Under the pieces are notes generated by a model. The model did no database searches. It saw only the letters and a program-made list of their open reading frames with translations, and was not told the origin of the DNA. A stretch of DNA of 46,808 nt from Bacteroidales bacterium (GTDB lineage: Bacteria > Bacteroidota > Bacteroidia > Bacteroidales > WCHB1-69): the NCBI GenBank assembly GCA_017395245.1, contig JAFPVR010000089.1, positions 1 to 46,808 of the forward strand. Reading direction: 5' to 3'. Positions 22,760 through 31,265 of this stretch are shown piece after piece. Positions within the stretch are counted from its first letter, which is position 1. Every line of letters starts with the position of its first letter. The translations under genes were made by a program, and so were the position numbers.

Positions 22760-24037
22760 TCAATCCATTACATTTCCGAAAAGGTCGTATTCTGCGGCAT
22801 CCGTGATTTTCACGTTGTAGAATTCCCCGACGGTGAGCGGTTTGAATTTGTCGATGAAGACGGTATTGTCCACATCGGGTGAATCGAATTCGGTGCGGCC
22901 GATGTAACAGTCCTGTTCCTCGCTGTCAATCAGAACCTTCATGGTGTTACCGACGCGGGTCTGGTTGATCTCGTAGGAGATTTTCTCCTGCAGTTTCATG
23001 ATTTCGTTGACGCGCTTGTTCTTCTCGGAAGCCTTGATGGGGTCGCCGAGGTCGTAGGCGGGCGTGTCTTCCTCTTGGGAGTAAGCGAAAACCCCAAGCC
23101 GTTCGAAACGGTTGCGGCGCACAAACTCCACCAATTCTTTGTGTTGCTCGCGAGTCTCGGTCGGGTATCCGGAAATCAGTGTGGTGCGCAGCGCAATGCC
23201 GGGGATCGTCTCGCGAATGCGGGCGATGAGGTCGTAAATGTAGGCCGAGCTGCCGCCACGCCGCATACTTTGCAGAATGTCATCGCTCACATGCTGGAAC
23301 GGAATATCCAAATAGCGGCAGTATTGCGGGTACTGCTTCATCACCTCCAAAATCTCGTAAGGGAAGTTCAATGGGTAGGCGTAGTGCAGCCGAATCCATT
23401 GGATACCATTCACTTGCGCGAGTTTGTCCATCAGGTCGGCGAGTTCGCGCTTGCCGCTGCGGTCGATGCCATAGTAGGTGAGGTCCTGAGCGATCAGCAT
23501 CAGTTCCTTAACTCCTTGGTCGGCCAAACGTTGCGCCTCATCCACCAAAAGCGGAATCGGCTTGGAAATCTGCCGGTCGCGGATAAGCGGAATAGAGCAG
23601 TAGGAACATTGGTGGTCGCAGCCTTCGGAAATCTTGAGGTAGGCGTAATGACGCGGAGTCGAAAGCATCCGGTCGGGCGTATTAAGCAGCTGGAAATCTG
23701 GAGATTCCAACAACTTTGGAAGTTCCGCGAAAGTGAAGAAGCCATCCACTTCGGGCAGAGCCTTCTGCAGTTCTGCCATATTGCGTTGGACAAGGCATCC
23801 TACCACGTACAACTTCTTGATTTGGCGGCGTTTCTTGCGTTCTATTTGGGTAAGAATCTCGTTTACAGACTCTTCCCGCGCATCGTGGATGAAGCTGCAG
23901 GTGTTGATGATCACGATGTCGGACTTCTGCGCACTTTCGTAGTAGACTTCATGGCCGTTTCGGTGCAGCTGCGCGGCCATAACCTCCGAATCCACAACGT
24001 TCTTGGAACATCCTAAAGTGATGATGTTTATTGACAT
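22760..24037 (-). CDS. rimO: Ribosomal protein S12 methylthiotransferase
   Basis: Radical-SAM enzyme that adds a methylthio group to Asp of ribosomal protein S12. 425 residues from the ATG at 24037; an upstream ATG at 24061 is rejected because it overlaps the -7 box. The order is an N-terminal MTTase domain ('ITLGCSKNVVDSEV', 'NTCSFIHDAREESVNEI', 'VVGCLVQR', three Cys for the second cluster), the radical-SAM core 'SEGCDHQCSYCSIPLIRDRQISKP' (CxxxCxxC), and a C-terminal TRAM domain. The LGCSKN start and 'SIPLIRDRQISKP' fit RimO better than MiaB. Confidence 0.93.
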   Translation of the reverse strand: MSINIITLGCSKNVVDSEVMAAQLHRNGHEVYYESAQKSDIVIINTCSFIHDAREESVNEILTQIERKKRRQIKKLYVVGCLVQRNMAELQKALPEVDGFFTFAELPKLLESPDFQLLNTPDRMLSTPRHYAYLKISEGCDHQCSYCSIPLIRDRQISKPIPLLVDEAQRLADQGVKELMLIAQDLTYYGIDRSGKRELADLMDKLAQVNGIQWIRLHYAYPLNFPYEILEVMKQYPQYCRYLDIPFQHVSDDILQSMRRGGSSAYIYDLIARIRETIPGIALRTTLISGYPTETREQHKELVEFVRRNRFERLGVFAYSQEEDTPAYDLGDPIKASEKNKRVNEIMKLQEKISYEINQTRVGNTMKVLIDSEEQDCYIGRTEFDSPDVDNTVFIDKFKPLTVGEFYNVKITDAAEYDLFGNVMD

Positions 24038-24058
24038 AAAAGCATAATTTTCGGACGG

Positions 24059-24066
24059 CAAAGATA
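24059..24066 (-). promoter_or_regulatory. -7 box (TATCTTTG) of rimO, abutting a terminator
   Basis: TATCTTTG then CCGTCC on the minus strand, 21 nt before the rimO ATG. It follows directly on the T-run of the preceding gene's terminator. Confidence 0.7.
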
Positions 24067-24095
24067 CAAAAAAGCCGCGGTGAATTTACCGCGGC
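24067..24095 (-). terminator. Rho-independent terminator of the small lipoprotein gene
   Basis: On the minus strand an 8-bp stem (GCCGCGGT/ACCGCGGC, 24074-24081 with 24088-24095) and a 6-nt loop are followed by TTTTTT. It ends the 24120-24335 transcript and touches the rimO -7 box. Confidence 0.85.
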
Positions 24096-24119
24096 CGATG
24101 ACTTTCGTCGAAACTCCAA

Positions 24120-24335
24120 TTAGAAGAGTTTGGATTTGCACTCAATACCCGTTTTGGGGTCTTCCGTGATAATGGACGTGTAGTCTGAACACTTCTTACC
24201 TTTGTCCAACTCCACTTCAGAAGTGGTGGTGACAACACCGGCAACATACGTTTTGCATTCACATTTCTTGTTGCAAGAGGTTGCAACGCCGGCCAGCAAC
24301 AGGGTGGCGGCGAAAATAGCCATGACTTTCTTCAT
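24120..24335 (-). CDS. Small Cys-rich lipoprotein
   Basis: 71 residues. A lipoprotein signal peptide ends at 'LLLAGVATSC' with the lipobox Cys at position 21. The short mature part has further cysteines (CNKKCECK, then Cys in 'GKKCSDY' and 'IECKSKLF') and Thr/Lys-rich sequence. Four later cysteines suggest disulfides in the periplasm. No family is recognised. It has its own terminator and a -7 box (24380-24387), so it appears monocistronic and expressed. Confidence 0.75.
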   Translation of the reverse strand: MKKVMAIFAATLLLAGVATSCNKKCECKTYVAGVVTTTSEVELDKGKKCSDYTSIITEDPKTGIECKSKLF

Positions 24336-24379
24336 TTTTTTCGGTTTTTGGTTAATACTTTTGGTGTTAAAAAACGCGG

Positions 24380-24387
24380 CAAAAATA
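24380..24387 (-). promoter_or_regulatory. -7 box (TATTTTTG) of the small lipoprotein gene
   Basis: TATTTTTG then CCGCG on the minus strand, 44 nt upstream of the ATG at 24335. No clear -33 element. Confidence 0.5.
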
Positions 24388-24427
24388 AACTTTTTTCGAA
24401 TATGTGAATCTCGATTGTTTGTACTTG

Positions 24428-24458
24428 TTGCTCGTTACGAAAAAAAAGTGTATCTTTG
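24428..24458 (+). promoter_or_regulatory. Promoter of the 24497 lipoprotein gene and downstream genes
   Basis: TTG (24428-24430) and TATCTTTG (24451-24458) with a 20-nt spacer, a full match to the Bacteroidetes -33/-7 pattern. Confidence 0.75.
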
Positions 24459-24496
24459 CGGTTTGAAATTTTGATTCACCTTAAAGTTATAAAAAA

Positions 24497-24964
24497 ATGA
24501 AAAAGATTTTTCCAATTCTGCTGATTGCTGTGCTTGCCCTGACAGGCTGCACCAACAAGAACCAGTATGCCGGTACTTATACCGGTAATTTCCAATTCTT
24601 TAAATTTACCACTTCTGAGATTATCCCGAGTGCAACTCCCACCGATAACAAAAGTGGCAAAATGCAGTTTCTCACCAACCCGCTGACAAACGGCTTGTTC
24701 CTCTACAGCGTGATTCCGCTCAATGCTGTCACCCCGGAACAGTATGTTTCCAATAGCGGTTTGCTGGATTATCTCGATATGCTGTTGGATAACATTGGCT
24801 ATCAAAACAGCATCTACAATGCTACTACAGAGCAAATTAAAAACATCGGCATAACAGTAACCTTCTCCGGAAACACTGTTCATGCTGAATTACAGTACGA
24901 AATTGAGATTTTGGGTACAATCAACACCCGTATCACGATTGTCAAGTTTGACGGAACAAGATAA
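24497..24964 (+). CDS. Lipoprotein of unknown function
   Basis: 155 residues. Signal peptide with lipobox 'LALTGC' (Cys18). The mature part begins 'TNKNQYAGTYTGNF' and is predicted beta-rich ('GITVTFSGNTVHAELQYEIEI', in part GNTVHAELQYEIEI), like small periplasmic calycin or lipocalin-type lipoproteins; the family is not recognised with confidence. It is followed 10 nt later by the MORN-repeat gene and probably forms an operon with it. Confidence 0.75.
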   Translation: MKKIFPILLIAVLALTGCTNKNQYAGTYTGNFQFFKFTTSEIIPSATPTDNKSGKMQFLTNPLTNGLFLYSVIPLNAVTPEQYVSNSGLLDYLDMLLDNIGYQNSIYNATTEQIKNIGITVTFSGNTVHAELQYEIEILGTINTRITIVKFDGTR

Positions 24965-24974
24965 TCTACTGAGT

Positions 24975-26483
24975 ATGATGAAAAAGTGGACTCTTGGGCT
25001 GATTCTCCTGATGGGAGCGGTGTTCTGCCAGGCTCAGGACTCCACTTTTTTGTATCCTGATGATTACAAAATATACTACTACCCCAACGGTGTGAAGTCA
25101 AGCGAAGGCCGCTTAGTCGACGGCAAGCCCGACGGCTGGTGGAAATCCTACAACGAGAAAGGCGTTCTCGTCTCCGAAGGCAATCGCAAGAATTTCCTGC
25201 TCGACAGTTTGTGGATATTCTACAACGACGATGCCACCGTGCGCATGAAAGTGCACTATAAGGAAGACAAAAAAGACGGTGAACAGACTGTCTATCAGAA
25301 AGATGAATACACCGTGACACAATGGCGGCAGGATACGATTGTCGGCAGTGTGAATACCTATAATATAAATAATGTATGGAAGAAGACGGTGCCCTACGTG
25401 AACGGGTTGCCGCACGGGCTGGCCAAAGAGTTCAATGACACAGGGCTCGTGGTGGCCGTAACCAAATACTATCGCGGGGTGCGCAGCCGTCGAGAGGTGG
25501 TGAACCGTACTGACAAATTTGGACTCAAGCAAGGTAGCTGGAAGTACTTTTGGGAAAACGGCAACTTGCGGGTTGAGGCACAGTATCTCAACGACAAGAA
25601 ACACGGTTTCTTCAAATATTACGATGAAAACGGCGATTTCCTGTACGTGGAGAAGTACGAAAACGACCAGCTTGTGAAAGATGCCAAGGAGACCAAGCAG
25701 ATGGAGCGTCGGCAGACGTATCATCCTAACGGACAGGTCGCTATTTCCGCAACTTACTACAACGGCCGTCCCGATGGCATCCGTCGCGATTTCGACTCTA
25801 CCGGCAAGATCACCAACGGTTATCTCTACGAAGACGGTTGGCTTCGCTACGAGGGTGTCACCGACCTCAACGGATTGCGGCAGGGGCTCTGGAAAGAGTA
25901 CTACCCGACGGGCGAGTTGCGTTCCAAGGGCAAGTACAAAAACTCCAAGCCCATCGGTGAATGGAACTTCTACTTTACGGATAAGACTGTCGAGATTACA
26001 GGTAGTTACAACGGAAAAGGACAGAAAATCGGCGAGTGGCTTTGGTTCTATCCGAGCGGCGACACGATGACGGTGGCCAACTACGAAGACGGCGATTTGG
26101 AGGGCCGCTATGTGGATTACGACGAAGAAGGAACCGCAGTGACGACGGGTCAGTACGAAGCGGGCTACGAGGAGGGAACATGGATGTATAGAAACGGAAC
26201 AGCCTACGAAACAGGACGTTACAGCGGGGGCTTGCGCGATGGAATGTGGAAATCGTGGTTCGAGCCGGGAAAGATTGCTTCCGAAATACAGTATCGCGAC
26301 GACGTGATGGACGGAAAATATGTGCTTTACTGGGAAAACGGCAATATTCGCCTGACCGGAAAGTACGAAAATGGTCTGCAGGAGGGCGCTTGGCAGCTTT
26401 ATGATGAGGAAGGAGTCCTCTCTGTCACCACACTTTTTCAAGGAGGAAAAGAAATAAAATGGAATAGCTATACAATAAAATAG
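24975..26483 (+). CDS. Secreted MORN-repeat (YwqK-like) protein
   Basis: 502 residues from the ATG at 24975; the frame is open upstream to 24882, but that part overlaps the preceding gene and the signal peptide (MMKKWTLGLILLMGAVFCQA) starts here. The mature protein is about 18 MORN_2-type repeats of the form 'G.....Y...G.....G.Y..G...G.W..Y...G', for example 'YYPNGVKSSEGRLVDGKPDG' and 'YWENGNIRLTGKYENGLQEG'. These are annotated as 'YwqK family antitoxin', but that label is not supported by context: no toxin is adjacent and the protein is exported. Likely periplasmic or outer-membrane scaffold or ligand-binding role, unknown. Confidence 0.82.
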   Translation: MMKKWTLGLILLMGAVFCQAQDSTFLYPDDYKIYYYPNGVKSSEGRLVDGKPDGWWKSYNEKGVLVSEGNRKNFLLDSLWIFYNDDATVRMKVHYKEDKKDGEQTVYQKDEYTVTQWRQDTIVGSVNTYNINNVWKKTVPYVNGLPHGLAKEFNDTGLVVAVTKYYRGVRSRREVVNRTDKFGLKQGSWKYFWENGNLRVEAQYLNDKKHGFFKYYDENGDFLYVEKYENDQLVKDAKETKQMERRQTYHPNGQVAISATYYNGRPDGIRRDFDSTGKITNGYLYEDGWLRYEGVTDLNGLRQGLWKEYYPTGELRSKGKYKNSKPIGEWNFYFTDKTVEITGSYNGKGQKIGEWLWFYPSGDTMTVANYEDGDLEGRYVDYDEEGTAVTTGQYEAGYEEGTWMYRNGTAYETGRYSGGLRDGMWKSWFEPGKIASEIQYRDDVMDGKYVLYWENGNIRLTGKYENGLQEGAWQLYDEEGVLSVTTLFQGGKEIKWNSYTIK

Positions 26484-26526
26484 AAGATTTTGCGTTACAA
26501 TTGCTCGTACTTAAAAAATCGAAAAC

Positions 26527-28140
26527 ATGAGATATAAATTATTGATATTAACCTTGTTGTGTTGTTTCGTCTGGCCTATGCGGGCACAGAACGACGCTAC
26601 GACTAAGGACTCCACCGCGATAGAGAGTCTGGAAATTTTTACCCGCAATGAGATCCGGCTGATGGATTCGTTGCTGAATGTCTGGTACGTGAAGCGCGAC
26701 CTTGCCTCCCAGAACTCCGTCCTCTCCAAGCTTACAGACGACACTACCAAATATGATAACAACGACTCCTTGATTTTCAAACGGTTAAGCGCAATCGAGA
26801 CCCCTATCCAGGTGGCTTATAACGACAAGGTGAAACGTTTCATTGAGCTCTATTCTGTACAACGTCAGCGCAGTTCCTCCGTGATTTTGGGGCTTGCGCA
26901 GTACTATTACCCATGGATGAAGGCCATTTTCGACAAGTACAATCTGCCCGAAGAGCTTGTCTATATCACGATTATCGAGTCTGCCCTGAACCCCACGGCC
27001 GTGTCGCCTGCGGGCGCAACGGGCATTTGGCAGTTCATGCATGGCACGGGAAAGCTTTACGGATTGGAAGTCACGTCATACGTGGATGACCGCCGCGACC
27101 CGTACAAGGCTACTGAAGCTGCTGCGCGCCATTTCCGCGACCTTTACAACATCTTTGGTGACTGGGGATTGGCGATTTCTGCCTATAATTGCGGCGCGGG
27201 CAATGTGCGCAAGGCTATCCAGCGCTCCGGCGGCAAAACCGACTTTTGGAGTGTGAGCCCATACCTTCCACGCGAAACTCAAAACTATTTTCCCGCCTTC
27301 ATCGGTGCCATGTACATGATGACCTACCACAATCTCTACGGCATCCAGCCTGCGAAAATCTCTATCCCGTCGGATGTGGACACCATTATGATTGACAAGG
27401 AGACGCATTTTCAGCAGATTGCCAACGTGTTGAATGTCAGCTATGACGAGATAAAAACACTCAACCCGCAGTACAAAAGGGATATTATCCCGGCCTTCAA
27501 CCAGCCGATGTCTGTGCGCCTGCGTTCCAACGACATTCTGCGCTACATCGCCCTCGCCGATTCGGTTCCGAACTACAACTATGACACCTATTTCAACCCG
27601 ACCAAGGACTTGAATGTGGTGGCCTCCAACGGCACAGTGACCGATGACGGGATGATGATTGTGCAGAAAACCCCGAACAAGTATCACACGGTGAAAAAGG
27701 GCGAAACATTAGGTAAAATTGCCGCCAAATACCACACTTCAGTCAACAATCTGAAAAGTTGGAACCATTTGCGTAGCACTAATTTGCGTGTTGGACAGAA
27801 GCTGATAGTCAAGAAAGGCACAACAGTCAAGGTGCCGAACCCGAATGCAAAACCGACGGCGCAGGATTCCACCAAGGTGATTGCCGAGAAGAGCACAACA
27901 GACTCAGCAACAGCGAAATGCGATACTATTGGTAGCCCCGTTCCGGTAAAACCGCAACCGGAGATCAAGCCCGTGCAGCAACAGGTGAGCTACACCTCAT
28001 ACACCATCCAACGAGGTGATACGCTCTCCTCCATTGCCCGCCGTTACGGCACCACCGCTGACTATCTCGCCGACTACAACAATCTCGCCAATAAGAACGC
28101 CTTGCAGGTCGGTCAGAAACTGAAAATCCCGAAAAAGTAG
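26527..28140 (+). CDS. MltD-like membrane-bound lytic transglycosylase with two LysM domains
   Basis: Cleaves peptidoglycan glycan strands in the periplasm. 537 residues: signal peptide (about 1-21); an SLT domain (about 125-290) with the catalytic Glu in 'TIIESALNP', then 'SPAGATGIWQFM' and 'AYNCGAGNVRKA'; and two LysM modules, 'YHTVKKGETLGKIAAKYHTS' (about 385-430) and 'YTIQRGDTLSSIARRYGTT' (about 490-537), joined by a Pro/Thr/Lys-rich linker. The arrangement matches MltD of Bacteroidetes. There is no lipobox, so it is probably soluble or otherwise attached. Confidence 0.92.
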   Translation: MRYKLLILTLLCCFVWPMRAQNDATTKDSTAIESLEIFTRNEIRLMDSLLNVWYVKRDLASQNSVLSKLTDDTTKYDNNDSLIFKRLSAIETPIQVAYNDKVKRFIELYSVQRQRSSSVILGLAQYYYPWMKAIFDKYNLPEELVYITIIESALNPTAVSPAGATGIWQFMHGTGKLYGLEVTSYVDDRRDPYKATEAAARHFRDLYNIFGDWGLAISAYNCGAGNVRKAIQRSGGKTDFWSVSPYLPRETQNYFPAFIGAMYMMTYHNLYGIQPAKISIPSDVDTIMIDKETHFQQIANVLNVSYDEIKTLNPQYKRDIIPAFNQPMSVRLRSNDILRYIALADSVPNYNYDTYFNPTKDLNVVASNGTVTDDGMMIVQKTPNKYHTVKKGETLGKIAAKYHTSVNNLKSWNHLRSTNLRVGQKLIVKKGTTVKVPNPNAKPTAQDSTKVIAEKSTTDSATAKCDTIGSPVPVKPQPEIKPVQQQVSYTSYTIQRGDTLSSIARRYGTTADYLADYNNLANKNALQVGQKLKIPKK

Positions 28141-28147
28141 AGCCATA

Positions 28148-28196
28148 ACGGTTGACGATTAACCGTCTGTAGGGGTAGGACATACCTGTTTCTACA
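28148..28196. repeat. Hairpin plus degenerate TGTAG...CTACA palindrome
   Basis: ACGGTT/AACCGT arms (28148-28166) are followed by TGTAGGGG...TTCTACA (28168-28196), a decayed member of the palindromic family. It lies between the transglycosylase and flippase genes and could weaken read-through. Confidence 0.5.
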
Positions 28197-28213
28197 GAAA
28201 AACGCAGAGAATT

Positions 28214-29734
28214 ATGGGCATCGTTATCAAACAGAGCATTAAGGGTACGATTGTCAACTACGTGGGGATTGCCATCGGGTTTGTCACCACGTTTTTCATT
28301 ATTACGAAGTACCTGACGCAGGAGGAGATTGGTCTCACCCGCGTGCTCATTGATGCTGCAATCCTTTTTGCCAGCTTCTCGCAGCTTGGGACCAGTTCGT
28401 CCGTCATCCGTTTTTTCCCTTACTTCAAGGACGAAAACGCAAAGCATCACGGTTTCTTCTTTTGGACATTGGTGGTTCCGCTCGTAGGGTTTCTCCTTTT
28501 TTTGATTGTGGCCAAATGTTTGGAAGGTACTATCCTCCAGACTTTTTCGAGAAACTCTGATCTATTTGTCACGTATTATCGGTTCGTTTTCCCGTTGTCG
28601 CTATTCATGCTTTACAGGACGGTGTTCGAAGCCAATGCCAACGTGCTGATGCGCATCGTGGTGCCGAAGTTCGTGTGCGAGGTGGGCGTGCGGGTTGGTT
28701 TGTTGGTGACTTACTTACTGTACGGGTACTGGCAAATTATTGATTTGGACGGACTTGTCATCGGAATATGCATTACCTATTTCCTTGCCGCCCTTGTCGA
28801 CTTTTTCTATCTCCTTACCTTGGGCAAGATTTCGTTCAAGCCTGATTTTAAGGTGTTTACAAAGCCGTTGTTGAAAGATATCGGCTTTTATACCTTGTTT
28901 TTGCTGCTGAATGCCGTCACTGTGAATGTGATGCCTCTGTTGAACACTTTTTTTGTGAGTGCGGGCATGGGGCTTTCATTTACAGGTATTTACGCCATTG
29001 CCAACTATATCGCCACAGTGGTGGAAGTGCCGAACCGGTCGCTGAATGCCATAGTGCAGCCGGAAATCTCCGAATCTATTAAAAATAACGACATTAATCG
29101 GGCCGAAACGCTCTGCAAGTCCGTCTCTTTGCACCTTATGCTGTCGAGCGCGCTCATTTTCCTCTTCATTTGGATTAATCTTGACGCGCTTTTCCTGCTG
29201 CTGCCCAACGGTGAGATGTATGAGGCGGGCAAAAGCGTGGTGCTGATTCTCGGGTTTGCCAAGTTTTTCAATTCCACGCTGTTTGTCAGTTCGAGTGCCT
29301 TGAACTACTCGAAATATTACTATTGGTCGCTGGTTTTCACCATACTGTTGACAGTGATGGCGGTGGTGCTGAACGTGCTACTCATCCCGCATTTCGGCAT
29401 GGATGGTGCTGCGTTGTCGCATCTTCTCTCCTACTTGACGTTTTATCTCTGTCTGTTGCTCGTTGTCCGTGTAAAGCTGGATATCAATATTTTGTCTTTA
29501 GCTCAAGTCAAGGTCGTTGTCCTTGTTGTGGCACTCCTACTTCTGAACTTTGGCTGGGTGAAAGCCCTTTCCCCGCTCTTTATGAGACTGCCGTTCACCT
29601 CGACTGTCAATGCATTGGTGGACGCGGGGGTGAAGAGCCTCGTCCTGATGGCCGTTTCCGTCGGCGTTTGCTACTTCTGGCACATTTCCGAAGAATTGAA
29701 TCAGCTGGTACGCAAAGCGCTACATATCAAGTGA
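28214..29734 (+). CDS. Polysaccharide flippase (Wzx-like, MOP superfamily)
   Basis: 506-residue inner-membrane protein with about 14 hydrophobic segments. The N-terminus 'GIVIKQSIKGTIVNYVGIAIGF' (in part KQSIKGTIVNYVG) and 'YLTQEEIGLTRVLIDAAILFASFSQLG' (in part YLTQEEIGLTRVL) are typical of Bacteroidetes oligosaccharide flippases, which move undecaprenyl-linked glycans to the periplasmic face. No glycosyltransferase genes adjoin it, so it is an orphan flippase. Its stop codon is followed at once by a TGACCTT/TGACTT repeat. Confidence 0.85.
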   Translation: MGIVIKQSIKGTIVNYVGIAIGFVTTFFIITKYLTQEEIGLTRVLIDAAILFASFSQLGTSSSVIRFFPYFKDENAKHHGFFFWTLVVPLVGFLLFLIVAKCLEGTILQTFSRNSDLFVTYYRFVFPLSLFMLYRTVFEANANVLMRIVVPKFVCEVGVRVGLLVTYLLYGYWQIIDLDGLVIGICITYFLAALVDFFYLLTLGKISFKPDFKVFTKPLLKDIGFYTLFLLLNAVTVNVMPLLNTFFVSAGMGLSFTGIYAIANYIATVVEVPNRSLNAIVQPEISESIKNNDINRAETLCKSVSLHLMLSSALIFLFIWINLDALFLLLPNGEMYEAGKSVVLILGFAKFFNSTLFVSSSALNYSKYYYWSLVFTILLTVMAVVLNVLLIPHFGMDGAALSHLLSYLTFYLCLLLVVRVKLDINILSLAQVKVVVLVVALLLLNFGWVKALSPLFMRLPFTSTVNALVDAGVKSLVLMAVSVGVCYFWHISEELNQLVRKALHIK

Positions 29735-29782
29735 TGACCTTTGACTTTGACCTTTGACTTTGACCTTGACCTTTTGACTTGA
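29735..29782. repeat. TGACCTT/TGACTT tandem repeat
   Basis: Units of 6-8 nt alternate TGACCTT and TGACTT (a 13-nt higher period), starting right after the flippase stop codon and ending just before the pyrC stop codon at 29787. The period is less strict than in the heptamer arrays. Confidence 0.7.
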
Positions 29783-29786
29783 GGTC

Positions 29787-31139
29787 CTAAGCTTGAAATT
29801 TTAGCTTTTTCCCTCTGCTTTCTTCATGGAACTGCCCGTTTTCGTACACTAAGTTCCCGTTCACGAACGTGTGGGTTACTTGCGTGCGGACGGTTGTGCC
29901 GTCGTAGGGGGTCCAGCCGCATTTGTAATACACTTTTTCGTTGGTAATCAAGTCATTGACGTTCGTATCCAGGAGGACTAAGTCGGCATGGTAGCCTTCG
30001 CGGATAAAGCCGCGCCGGTCGATGCGGTAGAGTAGGGCAGGGTTATGGCACATTAGGGCCACTAAATCGGTTATAGCCAAGCCGTTGCGTTTGAAATTGT
30101 CGGCCATGAGCGGCAGGTTGTACTGGATGGACGGGAATCCCGACTTGGCCGTGAAATAGCTGTCGGTGAACTTCTCCTCGCGCAGGTGCGGTGCATGGTC
30201 GGAACCGATGGTGTCGATGTAGCCGTCCATCACCCCCCGCCAGAGTGCGCGTTTGTCGTGTGCCGACTTGATGGCGGGATTGCATTTGATGGCAAAGCCG
30301 TAGCGGACATAGTCGCGGTCGTCGAAAAGGAGGTAATGCGGACAGGTTTCTGCCGTTATTTTTCTCTCTTTCAATGGTATACGCGGGTCAAAGAGGAGCA
30401 GTTCCGCACGGGTGGATATGTGCATGACATGCAGGCGGGCACCTGTCTTCTTGGCCATGTTCACCGCCTTTTTGGTGGAGCGGTAGCAGGCCTCTTCGGT
30501 GCGGATAAGCGGATGGAGGGTTGCATCCGGCATAATTTCGTGTTTGTCTGCCAATTCTTTGTAATGCTGTGTGTTATGTTTGATAATGTCTTCGTCCTCG
30601 CAGTGCGCGGCAATGAGGCACGGCGATTCCTTGAAGAGCGTTTCCAAAACGGAATCTTTATCCACTAACATGTTGCCAGTGCTGGAGCCCATGAACAGCT
30701 TCACGCCGCAGACGTTGGTGGGGTCTGTTTTCACGATTTCATCGAGGTTGTCGTTCGTTGCCCCGATGTAGAACGAGTAGTTGGCCAGCGATTTCTCAGC
30801 GGCGTGGTCGAATTTTTCCTGCAAAAGGGCCTGTGTGGTGGTCTGCGGCACGGTATTTGGCATTTCCATGTAGGAGGTTACGCCGCCCGCCACCGCCGCC
30901 CGGCTCTCGCTGTAGATATCGGCTTTGGCGGTCATGCCCGGCTCCCGGAAGTGCACATGTTCGTCAATGACACCGGGAATGAGATATTTGCCACGTGCGT
31001 CGATGACCTGTGCATTTTCCGGTTCGAAACAGTCGCCATCGCGCACTATCTTGGCAATGATGCCGGCCTTAATAAAAAGGTGAGCGTTAAATGTCTCACC
31101 TTCGTTCACAATTATTGCGTTTTTGATATAATAATTCAT
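29787..31139 (-). CDS. pyrC: Dihydroorotase
   Basis: Third step of pyrimidine synthesis: cyclisation of N-carbamoyl-aspartate to dihydroorotate. 450-residue amidohydrolase of the class I type common in Bacteroidetes. Metal ligands are in 'GVIDEHVHFREPG' (HxH), 'IAAHCED', 'LHVMHIST' and 'TIGSDHAPH' (catalytic Asp). A substrate-binding Asn lies in 'MPNTVPQTT'. The usual metal-bridging Lys is not obvious: 'VKLFMGSSTGNM' holds the candidate Lys. The gene starts 7 nt from a heptamer array that links it to the TPM-domain gene. Confidence 0.92.
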   Translation of the reverse strand: MNYYIKNAIIVNEGETFNAHLFIKAGIIAKIVRDGDCFEPENAQVIDARGKYLIPGVIDEHVHFREPGMTAKADIYSESRAAVAGGVTSYMEMPNTVPQTTTQALLQEKFDHAAEKSLANYSFYIGATNDNLDEIVKTDPTNVCGVKLFMGSSTGNMLVDKDSVLETLFKESPCLIAAHCEDEDIIKHNTQHYKELADKHEIMPDATLHPLIRTEEACYRSTKKAVNMAKKTGARLHVMHISTRAELLLFDPRIPLKERKITAETCPHYLLFDDRDYVRYGFAIKCNPAIKSAHDKRALWRGVMDGYIDTIGSDHAPHLREEKFTDSYFTAKSGFPSIQYNLPLMADNFKRNGLAITDLVALMCHNPALLYRIDRRGFIREGYHADLVLLDTNVNDLITNEKVYYKCGWTPYDGTTVRTQVTHTFVNGNLVYENGQFHEESRGKKLKFQA

Positions 31140-31146
31140 TATTAAT

Positions 31147-31181
31147 GGTTATTGGTTATAGGTTATAAGTTATAGGTTATT
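31147..31181. repeat. Heptamer array D: five GGTTATA-like units
   Basis: GGTTATT, GGTTATA, GGTTATA, AGTTATA, GGTTATT, exact period 7, starting 7 nt from the pyrC start codon. Confidence 0.85.
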
Positions 31182-31187
31182 GAAACC

Positions 31188-31215
31188 TACGATTTACAAT
31201 TTGCGGTTTACGACA
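31188..31215. repeat. Heptamer array D2: four TACGATT-like units
   Basis: TACGATT, TACAATT, TGCGGTT, TACGACA. A second array with a different unit, 6 nt after array D and directly before a palindromic repeat. Confidence 0.65.
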
Positions 31216-31216
31216 T

Positions 31217-31244
31217 GTAGAGACGCAAAATTTTGCGTCTCTAC
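31217..31244. repeat. 28-bp perfect palindrome (GTAGAGACG family), copy 4
   Basis: Arms GTAGAGACGCAAAA and TTTTGCGTCTCTAC without spacer, 21 nt from the stop codon of the TPM gene. It could act as a hairpin in the spacer. Confidence 0.9.
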
Positions 31245-31265
31245 GACACCCTACATTCTCCATTT

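Noticed and set aside
25113-26441. Minus-strand frame of 442 codons opposite the MORN-repeat gene
   Set aside because: The periodic coding sequence of the MORN repeats creates a long antisense frame; no promoter or domain supports it.
24975-26483. Toxin-antitoxin role for the MORN-repeat protein ('YwqK antitoxin')
   Set aside because: It has a signal peptide and no adjacent toxin. The name comes from database habit.
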